From SKLM01 sp964450435 (lineage in GTDB: Bacteria > Chloroflexota > Anaerolineae > B4-G1): DNA of 64,000 bases. Location: contig CAYVCX010000005.1 in the NCBI GenBank assembly GCA_964450435.1, forward strand, positions 32,259 through 96,258. The letters are read 5' to 3'. The notes under the pieces are model-generated. The model had not been told where the DNA came from and did no database searches. It was given only the letters and a program-made list of their open reading frames with translations. Positions 41,914 to 50,562 of the stretch are shown here, piece after piece (the first letter of the stretch is position 1; every line of letters begins with the position of its first letter). The translations under genes and the position numbers were made by a program.

Positions 41914-42998
41914 TGCCCAACTCAAGACCACGACAGTCTCGCACAGGACTGAACCTTGCGGCACAGCAGCGTTCCAAGCTCCGTAAGGCACTGAAGATGG
42001 TGTGGGTTACCAGCATTGCCATTGTCGTCGTGGTGGGCTTCCTGGCCCCGTTGGGATACGGCATCACGATGGCCCTTAAGAGCGATGGCCAGATTGCCAA
42101 GACCGGAGCTCCCATCTTGCCAGCCTCGGAAAGGACCTTCACGTACGAAGGAGGGACATACGACATCTACCTGGTCCCCACTGAGTCCGGCGTCGAGGAG
42201 TGGGCCCTGGTCAAGAAGCAGCGTGAGGAGAGCTGGTTTGTGGATCCGGACAATCCTGAAGCCGGCTTGATTCATTGGGAAGGCCGCTGGCGCACGCTCG
42301 ACCGGGTCTGGGAACCCGATCCACAGTGGGGCAACTTCGAGGACGCCTGGCAGGCGATCAACTATCCCAGGCTTATACGCAACACGCTAATGTACGCGGT
42401 GCTGAGCACCTTCGGGGCGGTGTTCTCGGGCGCTATCGTGGCCTACGGGTTCGCCCGCTTCCCGATCCCGAACAAGAGCGTGTTGTTCATGATCGTCATC
42501 GCGACGATCATACTCCCTCCAGCCGTGACGCTCATTCCCACGTACGCGTTCTTCTATCGCATCGGATGGGTGGGGACGTGGTTGCCGCTGATTGTCCCCG
42601 CCTATTTCTCGAACGGGTACAACGTCTTCTTGCTGCGCCAGTTCTTCCTCACCATCCCCCGCGAGCTGGACGACGCCGCGACCATTGACGGCGCCAGCCC
42701 CATCCGTATCTTCACGTCCATCATCCTGCCCATTGCCAAGCCCGCACTGATTGCCGTTGCGCTCTTCCACTTCTTCTATTGCTGGAACGACTTCTTCGGG
42801 CCCCTGATCTACCTGGCAGGCAAACCAGAGTTGTTCCCGATCACCGTTGGGCTGACGGCCTTCAACCATCTCTACTCCCAAAGGGCGAATCTGATCCAGG
42901 CTGCATCTCTGATCGCGGTGATCGTCCCGCTGATCGTGTTCCTCATAGCGCAGCGGTACTTCGTCCAGGGGGTAGTCATCACCGGGGTGGAGAAGTAG
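41913..42998 (+). CDS. Sugar ABC transporter permease, MalG-type, with long external loop
   Basis: 361 aa, against about 280 for most MalG-type permeases. Helix 1 (WVTSIAIVVVVGFLAPLGYG) is followed by a soluble stretch of about 95 residues (57-155; FTYEGGTYDIYLVP, WFVDPDNPEAGLIHWEGRW) before the conserved core; it would face outside. EAA loop: IPRELDDAATIDGASPIRIFTSIILPIAKP. ATG overlaps the previous stop, so expression is coupled. Confidence 0.92.
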   Translation: MPNSRPRQSRTGLNLAAQQRSKLRKALKMVWVTSIAIVVVVGFLAPLGYGITMALKSDGQIAKTGAPILPASERTFTYEGGTYDIYLVPTESGVEEWALVKKQREESWFVDPDNPEAGLIHWEGRWRTLDRVWEPDPQWGNFEDAWQAINYPRLIRNTLMYAVLSTFGAVFSGAIVAYGFARFPIPNKSVLFMIVIATIILPPAVTLIPTYAFFYRIGWVGTWLPLIVPAYFSNGYNVFLLRQFFLTIPRELDDAATIDGASPIRIFTSIILPIAKPALIAVALFHFFYCWNDFFGPLIYLAGKPELFPITVGLTAFNHLYSQRANLIQAASLIAVIVPLIVFLIAQRYFVQGVVITGVEK

Positions 42999-43011
42999 AA
43001 GCAGGCAGCGG

Positions 43012-44367
43012 ATGGGACGAACTCTGTTGGTCGTGGGGGTATCGCTGCTCGTTGTGTGCGCCGCATGTGGAGCGAACGAAACAGCGTCCGTGCCAACGGC
43101 GCCTGTCCTTGCGTCGCGCGGGTTGCCTGTCGTCCCCACCCCTGTCCCGACGGCGGTGCCTGACACGCTTTACGTGGATGCGGGGCAACGCCTGGGGGCC
43201 ATCAGCCCCTTTGTCTATGGCACCAACTTCGGCCCGTGGTCCGTCGTGCCCTATGACCTCCAATCCCAGGCCGAGGCAGCGGGGATCACCTATCTTCGCT
43301 TCCCCGGTGGAGACTGGGGCGACCAGAACAATCTGCGCCCCTTTCACATCGATCCGTTCATCGAGCTGACCCGGCAGATGGGCGCCGAGCCCAGCATCAG
43401 CGTCCGCTTGCAGGGCGGCACGCCTGATGCAGCAGCGGAGTTGGTACGGTACGTCAACGTCGAGCGGGGATACGGGGTGCGCTACTGGAGCATCGGCAAC
43501 GAGCCCAGCCTCTACAGCGACTACGACATCGAACGATACAATGCCGAATGGCGCCTGTTTGCGGAAACGATGTTGGCTGTCGATCCCGGCATCATGTTAG
43601 TCGGCCCCGATATCCACCAGTACACCACCTCCTTTGCCACCGACCCCAAGGACACTGCCGGTAAGGATTGGATGCGCGGGTTCCTGCTGGCAAACGGCGA
43701 TCTGGTGGATGTGGTCTCCATCCACCGCTACCCGTTCCCCGCCAGTATGGCGGCGGCCAAAACGACTATCGACGATTTGCGTGCCAACAGCCGCGAATGG
43801 GACGAGATCATCCCTCACCTGCGTGAGGTGATACAGGAGGTCACCAGCCGCGATCTACCCATCGCCGTAACCGAGGTCAACACGCACTGGAGCAGCGCCG
43901 TCGGCGGGGAGGCCACGCCAGACTCATTCTACGCCGCAATCTGGTGGGGCGATGTCCTGGGGCGCCTGATCCGTCAGCGCGTGGAGATCGTGGCGCACTT
44001 TGCGCTCCACAGCAACAATGCAATCGGCGGGTGGGGCCTTCTAGGACGGTCCGAGGTGCGCCCGGCATACTGCGTCTACCAGATCTACCAGCGCTTTGGC
44101 AGCGAATTGGTCTACGCCTCGTCCGACGACCCAGACCTTTCCCTCTACGCCGCCCTGCGTGATCGCGGCGCGCTGACGCTCGTCGCGATCAACTTGGGGC
44201 CGGAAGAGAAGACCTATCCGCTGCACGTGGAGGGCTTTGCACCTGGTCAGGCCGAGGTCTGGCGGTTTGATGCGGAGCAAGCGGCCGAGCGAATCGGCGC
44301 TCAGGCGCTCGACGCCGAGATCACGATGCCGGGCCAGTCCATAACGTTGTATGTGCTCGATCCGTAG
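43012..44367 (+). CDS. Clan GH-A glycoside hydrolase, lipoprotein
   Basis: 451 aa. Signal peptide with lipobox (LLVVCAAC), a short Pro/Val/Thr linker, then a TIM-barrel hydrolase. Acid/base Glu164 is in WSIGNEPS and the probable nucleophile Glu288 in AVTEVNTHW, the two-glutamate layout of clan A. Other segments: SPFVYGTNFGPW, LRFPGGDWGDQNN. A small beta domain closes the C-terminus (LTLVAINLGPEEKTYPLHV). It looks distantly like GH39/GH44/GH51-type enzymes; I cannot name the family or substrate. Gene context suggests a plant or algal glucan. Confidence 0.75.
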   Translation: MGRTLLVVGVSLLVVCAACGANETASVPTAPVLASRGLPVVPTPVPTAVPDTLYVDAGQRLGAISPFVYGTNFGPWSVVPYDLQSQAEAAGITYLRFPGGDWGDQNNLRPFHIDPFIELTRQMGAEPSISVRLQGGTPDAAAELVRYVNVERGYGVRYWSIGNEPSLYSDYDIERYNAEWRLFAETMLAVDPGIMLVGPDIHQYTTSFATDPKDTAGKDWMRGFLLANGDLVDVVSIHRYPFPASMAAAKTTIDDLRANSREWDEIIPHLREVIQEVTSRDLPIAVTEVNTHWSSAVGGEATPDSFYAAIWWGDVLGRLIRQRVEIVAHFALHSNNAIGGWGLLGRSEVRPAYCVYQIYQRFGSELVYASSDDPDLSLYAALRDRGALTLVAINLGPEEKTYPLHVEGFAPGQAEVWRFDAEQAAERIGAQALDAEITMPGQSITLYVLDP

Positions 44368-44546
44368 CGACGCACAACAGTCGCGCGTGTAGCAGTCGTT
44401 CGCCCTGGCGCCATATGTGCTTCCGTTTCCAGTTCGACCTCATTCCATAGCTGCTATCGAGGGCCGAGGCCACCACCAAGAGCACGCGAATGGCCCAGGA
44501 TACCATTCTCCGCACGACACGCAATACCAGAGACAGGAGGTTCGTA

Positions 44547-46730
44547 GTGCCAACCAAATTCCCCTACAAGGACGCCAGGCGTCCCATCTCCGAGCGGGTT
44601 GAAGACCTGCTGAGCCGGATGACGCTGGCTGAGAAGGTTGGCCAGATGTGCCAGATGAATGGGCGCGAGGATGCCAACAGGTGGCTCCGGGAGCATCACG
44701 CCGGCTCGTTCCTTCATATGTTGGGCGACGAGACGAACGCTCTGCAAAGACTGGCGGCTGATACGCGTCTGGGTATCCCGGTTCTCTTCGGAATCGACGC
44801 CATCCACGGCCATGCCTTCTGGCCCATGTCGACGGTCTTTCCCACCCAGCTGGCGCTCTCATGCACCTGGAACCCACAGCTGGTAGAGGAGGTCGGCCGC
44901 ATAACCGCCACGGAGGTGGCTCACACGGGCGTGCATTGGACCTTCTCGCCGGTCCTGGGGGTCGCGCGCGATCTGCGGTGGGGTCGAGTCGGCGAGACGT
45001 TCGGCGAGGACCCTTATCTGGTCGGCGTCCTGGGAAGTGCGCTGGTTCGCGGGTACCAGGGAGAGACGCTCTCCGATCCTGAGACCATTGCCGCCTGCGG
45101 CAAGCACTATGCGGGCTACTCGGGCACTCAGGGCGGAAGGGACTCTTCCGAGGCGGATCTTTCCGAGCGGGCGATGCGCTCCATCTATCTGCGGCCGTTC
45201 CGCGCCGCAGTCGAAGCTGGCTGTGCGACCCTCATGGCAGGCTACCACGCCGTCGACGGCACCCCCTGTTCCGCCAACCGCTGGCTGCTCACCGACGTGT
45301 TGCGGAAAGAGTGGGGCTTCAACGGCTTTGTGGTCTCAGATTGGAAGAACGCGGAGCACATGAAGGACGAGCAGCGGGTCTCCCCCGACCTGACCGACGC
45401 GGCGTGGCGTCTGGTGTCGGCAGGGAATGATATGGCGATGAACACGCCCGGGTTCACAGAGCTTATCGTCGGTCTAATCGAGCGCGGAGAGCTGGACGAG
45501 ACCCTCGTGGACCAGGCAGTGCGTAATATCCTGCGTCTGAAGTTCGAACTCGGCCTTTTTGACGAGAATCGGTATCCCGACCTGAAGAAGGGACCTGAGC
45601 TCATTGGCTGCGCTGCGCACCGCGCAGTAGCTCTAGAGAGCGCCTGTCAATCGATGGTGCTGCTCAAGAACAAGGATGCGTTCCTCCCACTGAGGGATGA
45701 TCTGAAGCGCATCGCCGTCGTCGGTCCGAACACCGACGATCCCCAGGCCCAGTTGGGCGATTGGGTGCTGTGGAGTGGGCAGTTGGGGGAGGATGTCGGC
45801 CTCCCAGAGCGTGCCCGTAAGAGTGTGGTCACGGTGTTGGATGGGATTCGCGCTCGAGCAAGAGATGGCAGCATCGTGGATTACGCCCGCGGCTGCGACG
45901 TGCTCGAGCCGGGGGTGGAGGGTGTCCCCGAGGCAGCCGCGCTGGCCGGCGATGCCGACGTGGTTATCGCCGTCGTGGGCGATGCCCTGGCGCAGATTGG
46001 GGAGCGTAGAGACCGGGCGAATCTGGACCTGAGCGGCGGCCAGCAAGCACTCTTGGAGGCCGTGCGCAACACCGGCACCCCGTTGGTCGTGGTGCTGGTG
46101 AGCTCGAAGCCGCTCACGATTCCCTGGGTCGCCGAGCATGCACAGGCCGTCCTTGCGGCGTGGAACCCTGGCCTGGAAGGGGGCACCGCCGTGGCCGAGA
46201 TCCTCTTTGGTGATCGAAACCCCAGTGCCAAGCTGACCGTCTCCTTCCCTTACCACGTGGGGCAGCAGCCGGTCTATTACAATCTCATACCGGGTTGGCA
46301 CGGCGAACAGAAGCACGTGGATATGCCCCCCGAACCGCTTTTCCCTTTTGGCTACGGGCTGAGCTACACCCGCTTCAGCTACTCCAACCTCCAACTCTCT
46401 TCGCGCACCCTGACTGAGGGAGAGACACTTCACCTGGCCGTCGATGTGGAGAACGTCGGCGACCGGGCGGGAGTGGAAATCGTCCAATTGTATGTCAACG
46501 ATCTTTTCAGCTCGGTGACGACACCGCTAAAGGAGCTGCAGGGCTTCGCGCGGGTGGATCTGGCCCCGGGTGAGACGAAGAGGATCCAGCTCTCGCTGGC
46601 GTACGAGCAGCTGGCCCTGGTGAACGCGGAGCTGCAGACGGTGGTTGAGCCGGGCACGTTTGAGGTGATGGTCGGCGGATCATCGCGGGATGAAGACTTA
46701 CTCAAGGATCGCTTTGAGGTCGTGGCCTAA
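44547..46730 (+). CDS. GH3 beta-glucosidase, cytoplasmic
   Basis: 727 aa. Hydrolyses beta-glucosides with retention. GH3 N-terminal barrel with GIDAIHGHAFWP, CGKHYAGYSGTQGGRD and nucleophile Asp265 in GFVVSDW; GH3 C-terminal alpha/beta sandwich (AVVGPNTDDPQAQLGDW); FPFGYGLSYTRFSYSNL followed by a fibronectin-III-like domain (VDVENVGDRAGVEIVQLYVND). No signal peptide, so it acts on imported oligosaccharides. GTG 44547 has AGGAGG at ideal spacing; the upstream ATG 44490 does not. BglX-like domain order. Confidence 0.93.
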   Translation: MPTKFPYKDARRPISERVEDLLSRMTLAEKVGQMCQMNGREDANRWLREHHAGSFLHMLGDETNALQRLAADTRLGIPVLFGIDAIHGHAFWPMSTVFPTQLALSCTWNPQLVEEVGRITATEVAHTGVHWTFSPVLGVARDLRWGRVGETFGEDPYLVGVLGSALVRGYQGETLSDPETIAACGKHYAGYSGTQGGRDSSEADLSERAMRSIYLRPFRAAVEAGCATLMAGYHAVDGTPCSANRWLLTDVLRKEWGFNGFVVSDWKNAEHMKDEQRVSPDLTDAAWRLVSAGNDMAMNTPGFTELIVGLIERGELDETLVDQAVRNILRLKFELGLFDENRYPDLKKGPELIGCAAHRAVALESACQSMVLLKNKDAFLPLRDDLKRIAVVGPNTDDPQAQLGDWVLWSGQLGEDVGLPERARKSVVTVLDGIRARARDGSIVDYARGCDVLEPGVEGVPEAAALAGDADVVIAVVGDALAQIGERRDRANLDLSGGQQALLEAVRNTGTPLVVVLVSSKPLTIPWVAEHAQAVLAAWNPGLEGGTAVAEILFGDRNPSAKLTVSFPYHVGQQPVYYNLIPGWHGEQKHVDMPPEPLFPFGYGLSYTRFSYSNLQLSSRTLTEGETLHLAVDVENVGDRAGVEIVQLYVNDLFSSVTTPLKELQGFARVDLAPGETKRIQLSLAYEQLALVNAELQTVVEPGTFEVMVGGSSRDEDLLKDRFEVVA

Positions 46731-46778
46731 GGCGAGGCGAAACAGATGGGCGTTGGCTTGACACCTGGGCTGAGATGA

Positions 46779-47774
46779 ATGATGAGGGGCCACGAGGTCC
46801 TCGAGGCTGTTCGGGAGCAATCCGTTGGCTGTCCTATCAGGCAGTCTTGGATTGGCCTCCTTGCTCTCTTTGCGCTGCTGGCTGCGTGCGCCGCGCCGGT
46901 GAGCACATCCGTGTTACCTGTGAAGACGCCGATGCCTGAGCCTCTTCCTTCGTCGACGCCCGCGGCCGTTCCGTCTCCCAGCCCTACTGCTACATCTGCT
47001 CCGCTCCCTACAGTGACCCCCAGCGCTGACTGGGAGCTGACCTGGTCCGACGAATTCGACGGGCCCGACGGTTCTGATCCCGATCCTGAACGGTGGTCAT
47101 TGAACACCGGAGGCGGCGGATGGGGAAATTCGGAACGGCAATACTACACTGAGCGCAGTGAAAACGCTGTCGTGAAGGATGGGGCACTGCTGATTTGCGC
47201 CCGGGAGGAAGAAGACTACCACGGCTACCGCTATACCTCAGCCCGATTGGTGACCAAAAACAAGGGGGACTGGACCTACGGGCGAATCGAGGTGCGGGCT
47301 CGTCTCCCGGAAGGACAGGGGATCTGGCCTGCCATCTGGATGCTGCCCTCCCACATGGCGTACGGCGGGTGGCCGATGGGCGGCGAGATCGACATCGTGG
47401 AGATGCTGGGACAGGATCCGATCCGCGTGCATGGCACCCTTCACTACGGCAACCCCCACACCCATACCGGTGACCATTTCATCTTGCGCACCGGAGAGAC
47501 ATTCGCCGACGATTATCACCTCTTTGCCCTCGAGTGGGAACCGGGCGAGATCCGCTGGTATGTCGACAGCTACCACTACCAGACGCAGACGGAGTGGTTC
47601 ACGTCCAAGCGGGATGCGGCGTACCCCGCGCCTTTCGACCGGCCGTTTCACTTGATCCTCAACGTGGCGGTAGGCGGGCGTTGGCCAGGGAACCCCGACG
47701 AGACGACCGAGTTTCCCCAGTGCATGGACGTCGACTACGTGCGAGTGTACCAGGACAGCGATCTAGAGAGATAG
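46779..47774 (+). CDS. GH16 endo-beta-1,3-glucanase (laminarinase-like) lipoprotein
   Basis: 331 aa. Lipobox signal (LLALFALLAAC), a Pro/Ser/Thr linker (about 38-85), then a GH16 jelly roll: WELTWSDEFDGPDGSDPDPERW, YTSARLVTKNKGDWTYGRIEVRARLP, GIWPAIWMLP, catalytic GEIDIVEMLG (Glu203, Asp205, Glu208), LNVAVGGRWPG and a terminal MDVDYVRVYQ. The ExDxxE form with the extra residue is typical of laminarinase-type members. It would cut beta-1,3-glucan on the outside of the cell and feed the importer. Confidence 0.93.
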   Translation: MMRGHEVLEAVREQSVGCPIRQSWIGLLALFALLAACAAPVSTSVLPVKTPMPEPLPSSTPAAVPSPSPTATSAPLPTVTPSADWELTWSDEFDGPDGSDPDPERWSLNTGGGGWGNSERQYYTERSENAVVKDGALLICAREEEDYHGYRYTSARLVTKNKGDWTYGRIEVRARLPEGQGIWPAIWMLPSHMAYGGWPMGGEIDIVEMLGQDPIRVHGTLHYGNPHTHTGDHFILRTGETFADDYHLFALEWEPGEIRWYVDSYHYQTQTEWFTSKRDAAYPAPFDRPFHLILNVAVGGRWPGNPDETTEFPQCMDVDYVRVYQDSDLER

Positions 47775-47861
47775 GCATTGTCTGTAGGAACAGCTGTCAG
47801 CTCCTCGCCGATTCCGATGTAGAGAACGATCATAATGGGTCGTGCGTAGTGTAGAAGGGAG

Positions 47862-50516
47862 ATGCCTATGGAGAGGCGTTATCTAGGACAGCTAGTACTG
47901 GTCTTGATCGTTATGCTGGCCTCCGCTGCCTGTGGTCAGGCGACGCTTGCGCCGGAAGACGCGACCGCAAAGCCGTCGCCAACAGCGACTGCGGAACCGA
48001 CCCCCACACCGTCGCCAGAGGCGACCGCTACCCCGGAGGCGCTGGCGCCGGATGGCGTGTCAAACGAGACCTATTACGCCCCCTTCCCCCTCTCCATCAC
48101 CCTAGATGGCCATCTCGATGATTGGAAGGGGGTGCCCCGCGTCACGATCCCGGAGGCGGCCGAGGACTATCCGGGTATGTCTCAGATCACGTTCGCCGCG
48201 GCGGCTGACGATACGCGCCTCTACTTCATGGGTAACGTCACCGACCATAATATCATCAGCGGCGAGCATGGCACCAACTACTGGAATGAGGACTCCGTCG
48301 AGTTCTATGTGAACGCTACGGGCGACCTCGGCTTGACCAGCTACCGTGATGGGGTGGTCCAGATCACGGTTCCAGCACTCAACATCAACCGCAGCCCTGA
48401 GGAATCCGTCATCGGCGGAGTGCAAGCCGACACGGTGGACGCACAGGTCGGGGCGGCCGAAACCGAAGAGGGCTACGCTGTAGAGGTGGCTGTACCTCTC
48501 AAGACCGACGTCTGGGACATCCAACTGGATCATGGCAACGTCATCGGGTTTCAGGTTCACCTGAACGGCGCCTCGACGGCAAACCGCGATCTCAAGGCGA
48601 TCTGGTCAGCCGCTGACCAATCCGATCAATCCTACCAGAACCCCAGCGTCTTTGGGAAGCTGATCTTCTTCGAGATTGGGGAAGCCGAGGTTGTCGAGGT
48701 TGCTTCGACCCCCACGGCGCTCAGGCCCACGCCGATCCCGGTGCCAGAAGACGCCGCCTATAAGCAAGCCGACCTGCCCATCGAAGAACGGGTGCCGGAT
48801 CTCCTGGAGCGTATGACGTTGGAGGAGAAGGTCGGGCAGATGACGCTGGTTGAAAAGGGGAGTATTGTGGAAGTGGACATCACTCAGCGCGCTATCGGCG
48901 GGCTGCTGAGCGGCGGTGGTGGCTACCCTGAACCCAATACGCCCGAGTCCTGGGCCCAGATGGTCGATAGCTACCAGGCGTATGCCCTGAAGTCGCACCT
49001 GGGCATCCCGCTGATCTACGGCGTTGACGCGGTGCACGGCCATAGCAACGTCCATGGCGCTGTCATCTTCCCTCATAACGTGGGGCTTGGCGCAGCCGGC
49101 GACGCGGAACTGATGGAGCGAATCGGCCGGGTCACTGCCGCCGAGATGGTCGCGACAGGGATCTACTGGAACTACGCGCCAGCAGTCTCTGTGCCGCAAG
49201 ACATCCGTTGGGGTCGGACGTACGAAGGCTACAGCGAGAACACCGAGCTTGTCTCATCACTTGCAACCGCCTATCTGCGCGGTCTGCAGGGCGACAGCCT
49301 GGCCGCGTGGGACACGGTCGCAGCCACGCCCAAACACTTCGTCGGCGACGGCGGGACGGCCTGGGGCAGTTCAATTACGTCTGGCTATCAGATCGACCAA
49401 GGTGTGACGGAAGTGGACGAGGCCACACTGCGCGCCGTCCACCTGCCGCCCTATGAGGCGGCTATCGAAGCTGGGGCCCGGAGCATTATGATCTCCTACT
49501 CCAGTTGGGGCGAGACGAAAATGCACGCCCAAGCGTATCTGATCAACGACGTCCTGAAAGGCGAAAGGCGCGATGGGCTAGGTTTTGACGGCTTCGTGGT
49601 CTCCGACTGGGGCGCCATCGATCAGATCGCGGACGACTACTACGAGGCCGTGGTGACGGCCATCAACGCTGGCATCGATATGAACATGGTGCCCTATAAC
49701 TATACTCGCTTCATAGACACCCTCACCCAGGCCGTCGAGGAGGGAGACGTGTCTCAGGACCGCGTCGACGACGCCGTACGGCGCATCCTCACAGTCAAGT
49801 TTGAGATGGGGCTCTTCGATCACCCCTTCTCCGACGAATCCCTTCTGCCCAAGGTGGGCTCTGAGGAGCATCGCGAAGTGGCACGGGAGGCCGTGAGCAA
49901 GTCCTTGGTGTTGCTCAAGAACGATGACAATACCCTGCCGTTGTCAGAGGGGACCCCGACGATCCACGTGGCAGGTGAAGCCGCTGACGACATCGGTATG
50001 CAATGCGGTGGCTGGACGATCGAATGGCAGGGGAAAAGAGGTGACATCACGCAGGGGACGACGATCCTGGAGGGGATCCAGGGCGCAGCTTCACCGAAGA
50101 CGAAAGTTGACTATGAGCCGTACGGACACTTCGAGGGCCCGGCCGACGTCTGCGTTGCGGTGGTCGGTGAGGAGCCCTATGCCGAGGGACTGGGCGACGA
50201 CAGCGACCTATCCCTACCCATCAAGGACATCCGAATGCTCAGGCGTCTGCCCGACCAATGCGGCAGGATCGTCGTCGTGCTCGTCTCCGGCCGCCCACTG
50301 ATCGTGACGGACTATCTGGATGACTGGGACGCTTTCGTGGCAGCCTGGCTGCCGGGGACGGAGGGACAGGGCGTGGCCGATGCCCTGTTCGGCGATGTGG
50401 CGTTCACCGGCAAACTGCCCTACACCTGGCCTCGTTCGGTAGATCAACTGCCGCTGAGTGCGCTCAAAGAGAGCGGGGGGGAACCGCTGTTCCCATTTGG
50501 ATACGGGCTTCCGTAG
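47862..50516 (+). CDS. CBM9-like domain fused to GH3 beta-glucosidase, lipoprotein
   Basis: 884 aa. Lipobox leader (MLASAACGQ), Pro/Thr linker, a CBM9/DOMON-like carbohydrate-binding domain (about 70-275; ITLDGHLDDWKGVP, YWNEDSVEFYVNATGD, VEVAVPLKTDVWD), then GH3 (IEERVPDLLERMTLEEKVGQMT, GVDAVHGHSNV, TPKHFVGDGGTAWG, nucleophile Asp582 in GFVVSDWGA) and the GH3 C-domain ending LFPFGYGLP. It lacks the fibronectin-III domain. Start ATG 47862 has AAGGGAG. The GH3 part is closely related to the gene at 60397, which has no CBM9 domain. Confidence 0.92.
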   Translation: MPMERRYLGQLVLVLIVMLASAACGQATLAPEDATAKPSPTATAEPTPTPSPEATATPEALAPDGVSNETYYAPFPLSITLDGHLDDWKGVPRVTIPEAAEDYPGMSQITFAAAADDTRLYFMGNVTDHNIISGEHGTNYWNEDSVEFYVNATGDLGLTSYRDGVVQITVPALNINRSPEESVIGGVQADTVDAQVGAAETEEGYAVEVAVPLKTDVWDIQLDHGNVIGFQVHLNGASTANRDLKAIWSAADQSDQSYQNPSVFGKLIFFEIGEAEVVEVASTPTALRPTPIPVPEDAAYKQADLPIEERVPDLLERMTLEEKVGQMTLVEKGSIVEVDITQRAIGGLLSGGGGYPEPNTPESWAQMVDSYQAYALKSHLGIPLIYGVDAVHGHSNVHGAVIFPHNVGLGAAGDAELMERIGRVTAAEMVATGIYWNYAPAVSVPQDIRWGRTYEGYSENTELVSSLATAYLRGLQGDSLAAWDTVAATPKHFVGDGGTAWGSSITSGYQIDQGVTEVDEATLRAVHLPPYEAAIEAGARSIMISYSSWGETKMHAQAYLINDVLKGERRDGLGFDGFVVSDWGAIDQIADDYYEAVVTAINAGIDMNMVPYNYTRFIDTLTQAVEEGDVSQDRVDDAVRRILTVKFEMGLFDHPFSDESLLPKVGSEEHREVAREAVSKSLVLLKNDDNTLPLSEGTPTIHVAGEAADDIGMQCGGWTIEWQGKRGDITQGTTILEGIQGAASPKTKVDYEPYGHFEGPADVCVAVVGEEPYAEGLGDDSDLSLPIKDIRMLRRLPDQCGRIVVVLVSGRPLIVTDYLDDWDAFVAAWLPGTEGQGVADALFGDVAFTGKLPYTWPRSVDQLPLSALKESGGEPLFPFGYGLP

Positions 50517-50562
50517 AAGAGCATGGTTTCCGTCACGGCAACTTGCCCAGTGGGAGATCTGT

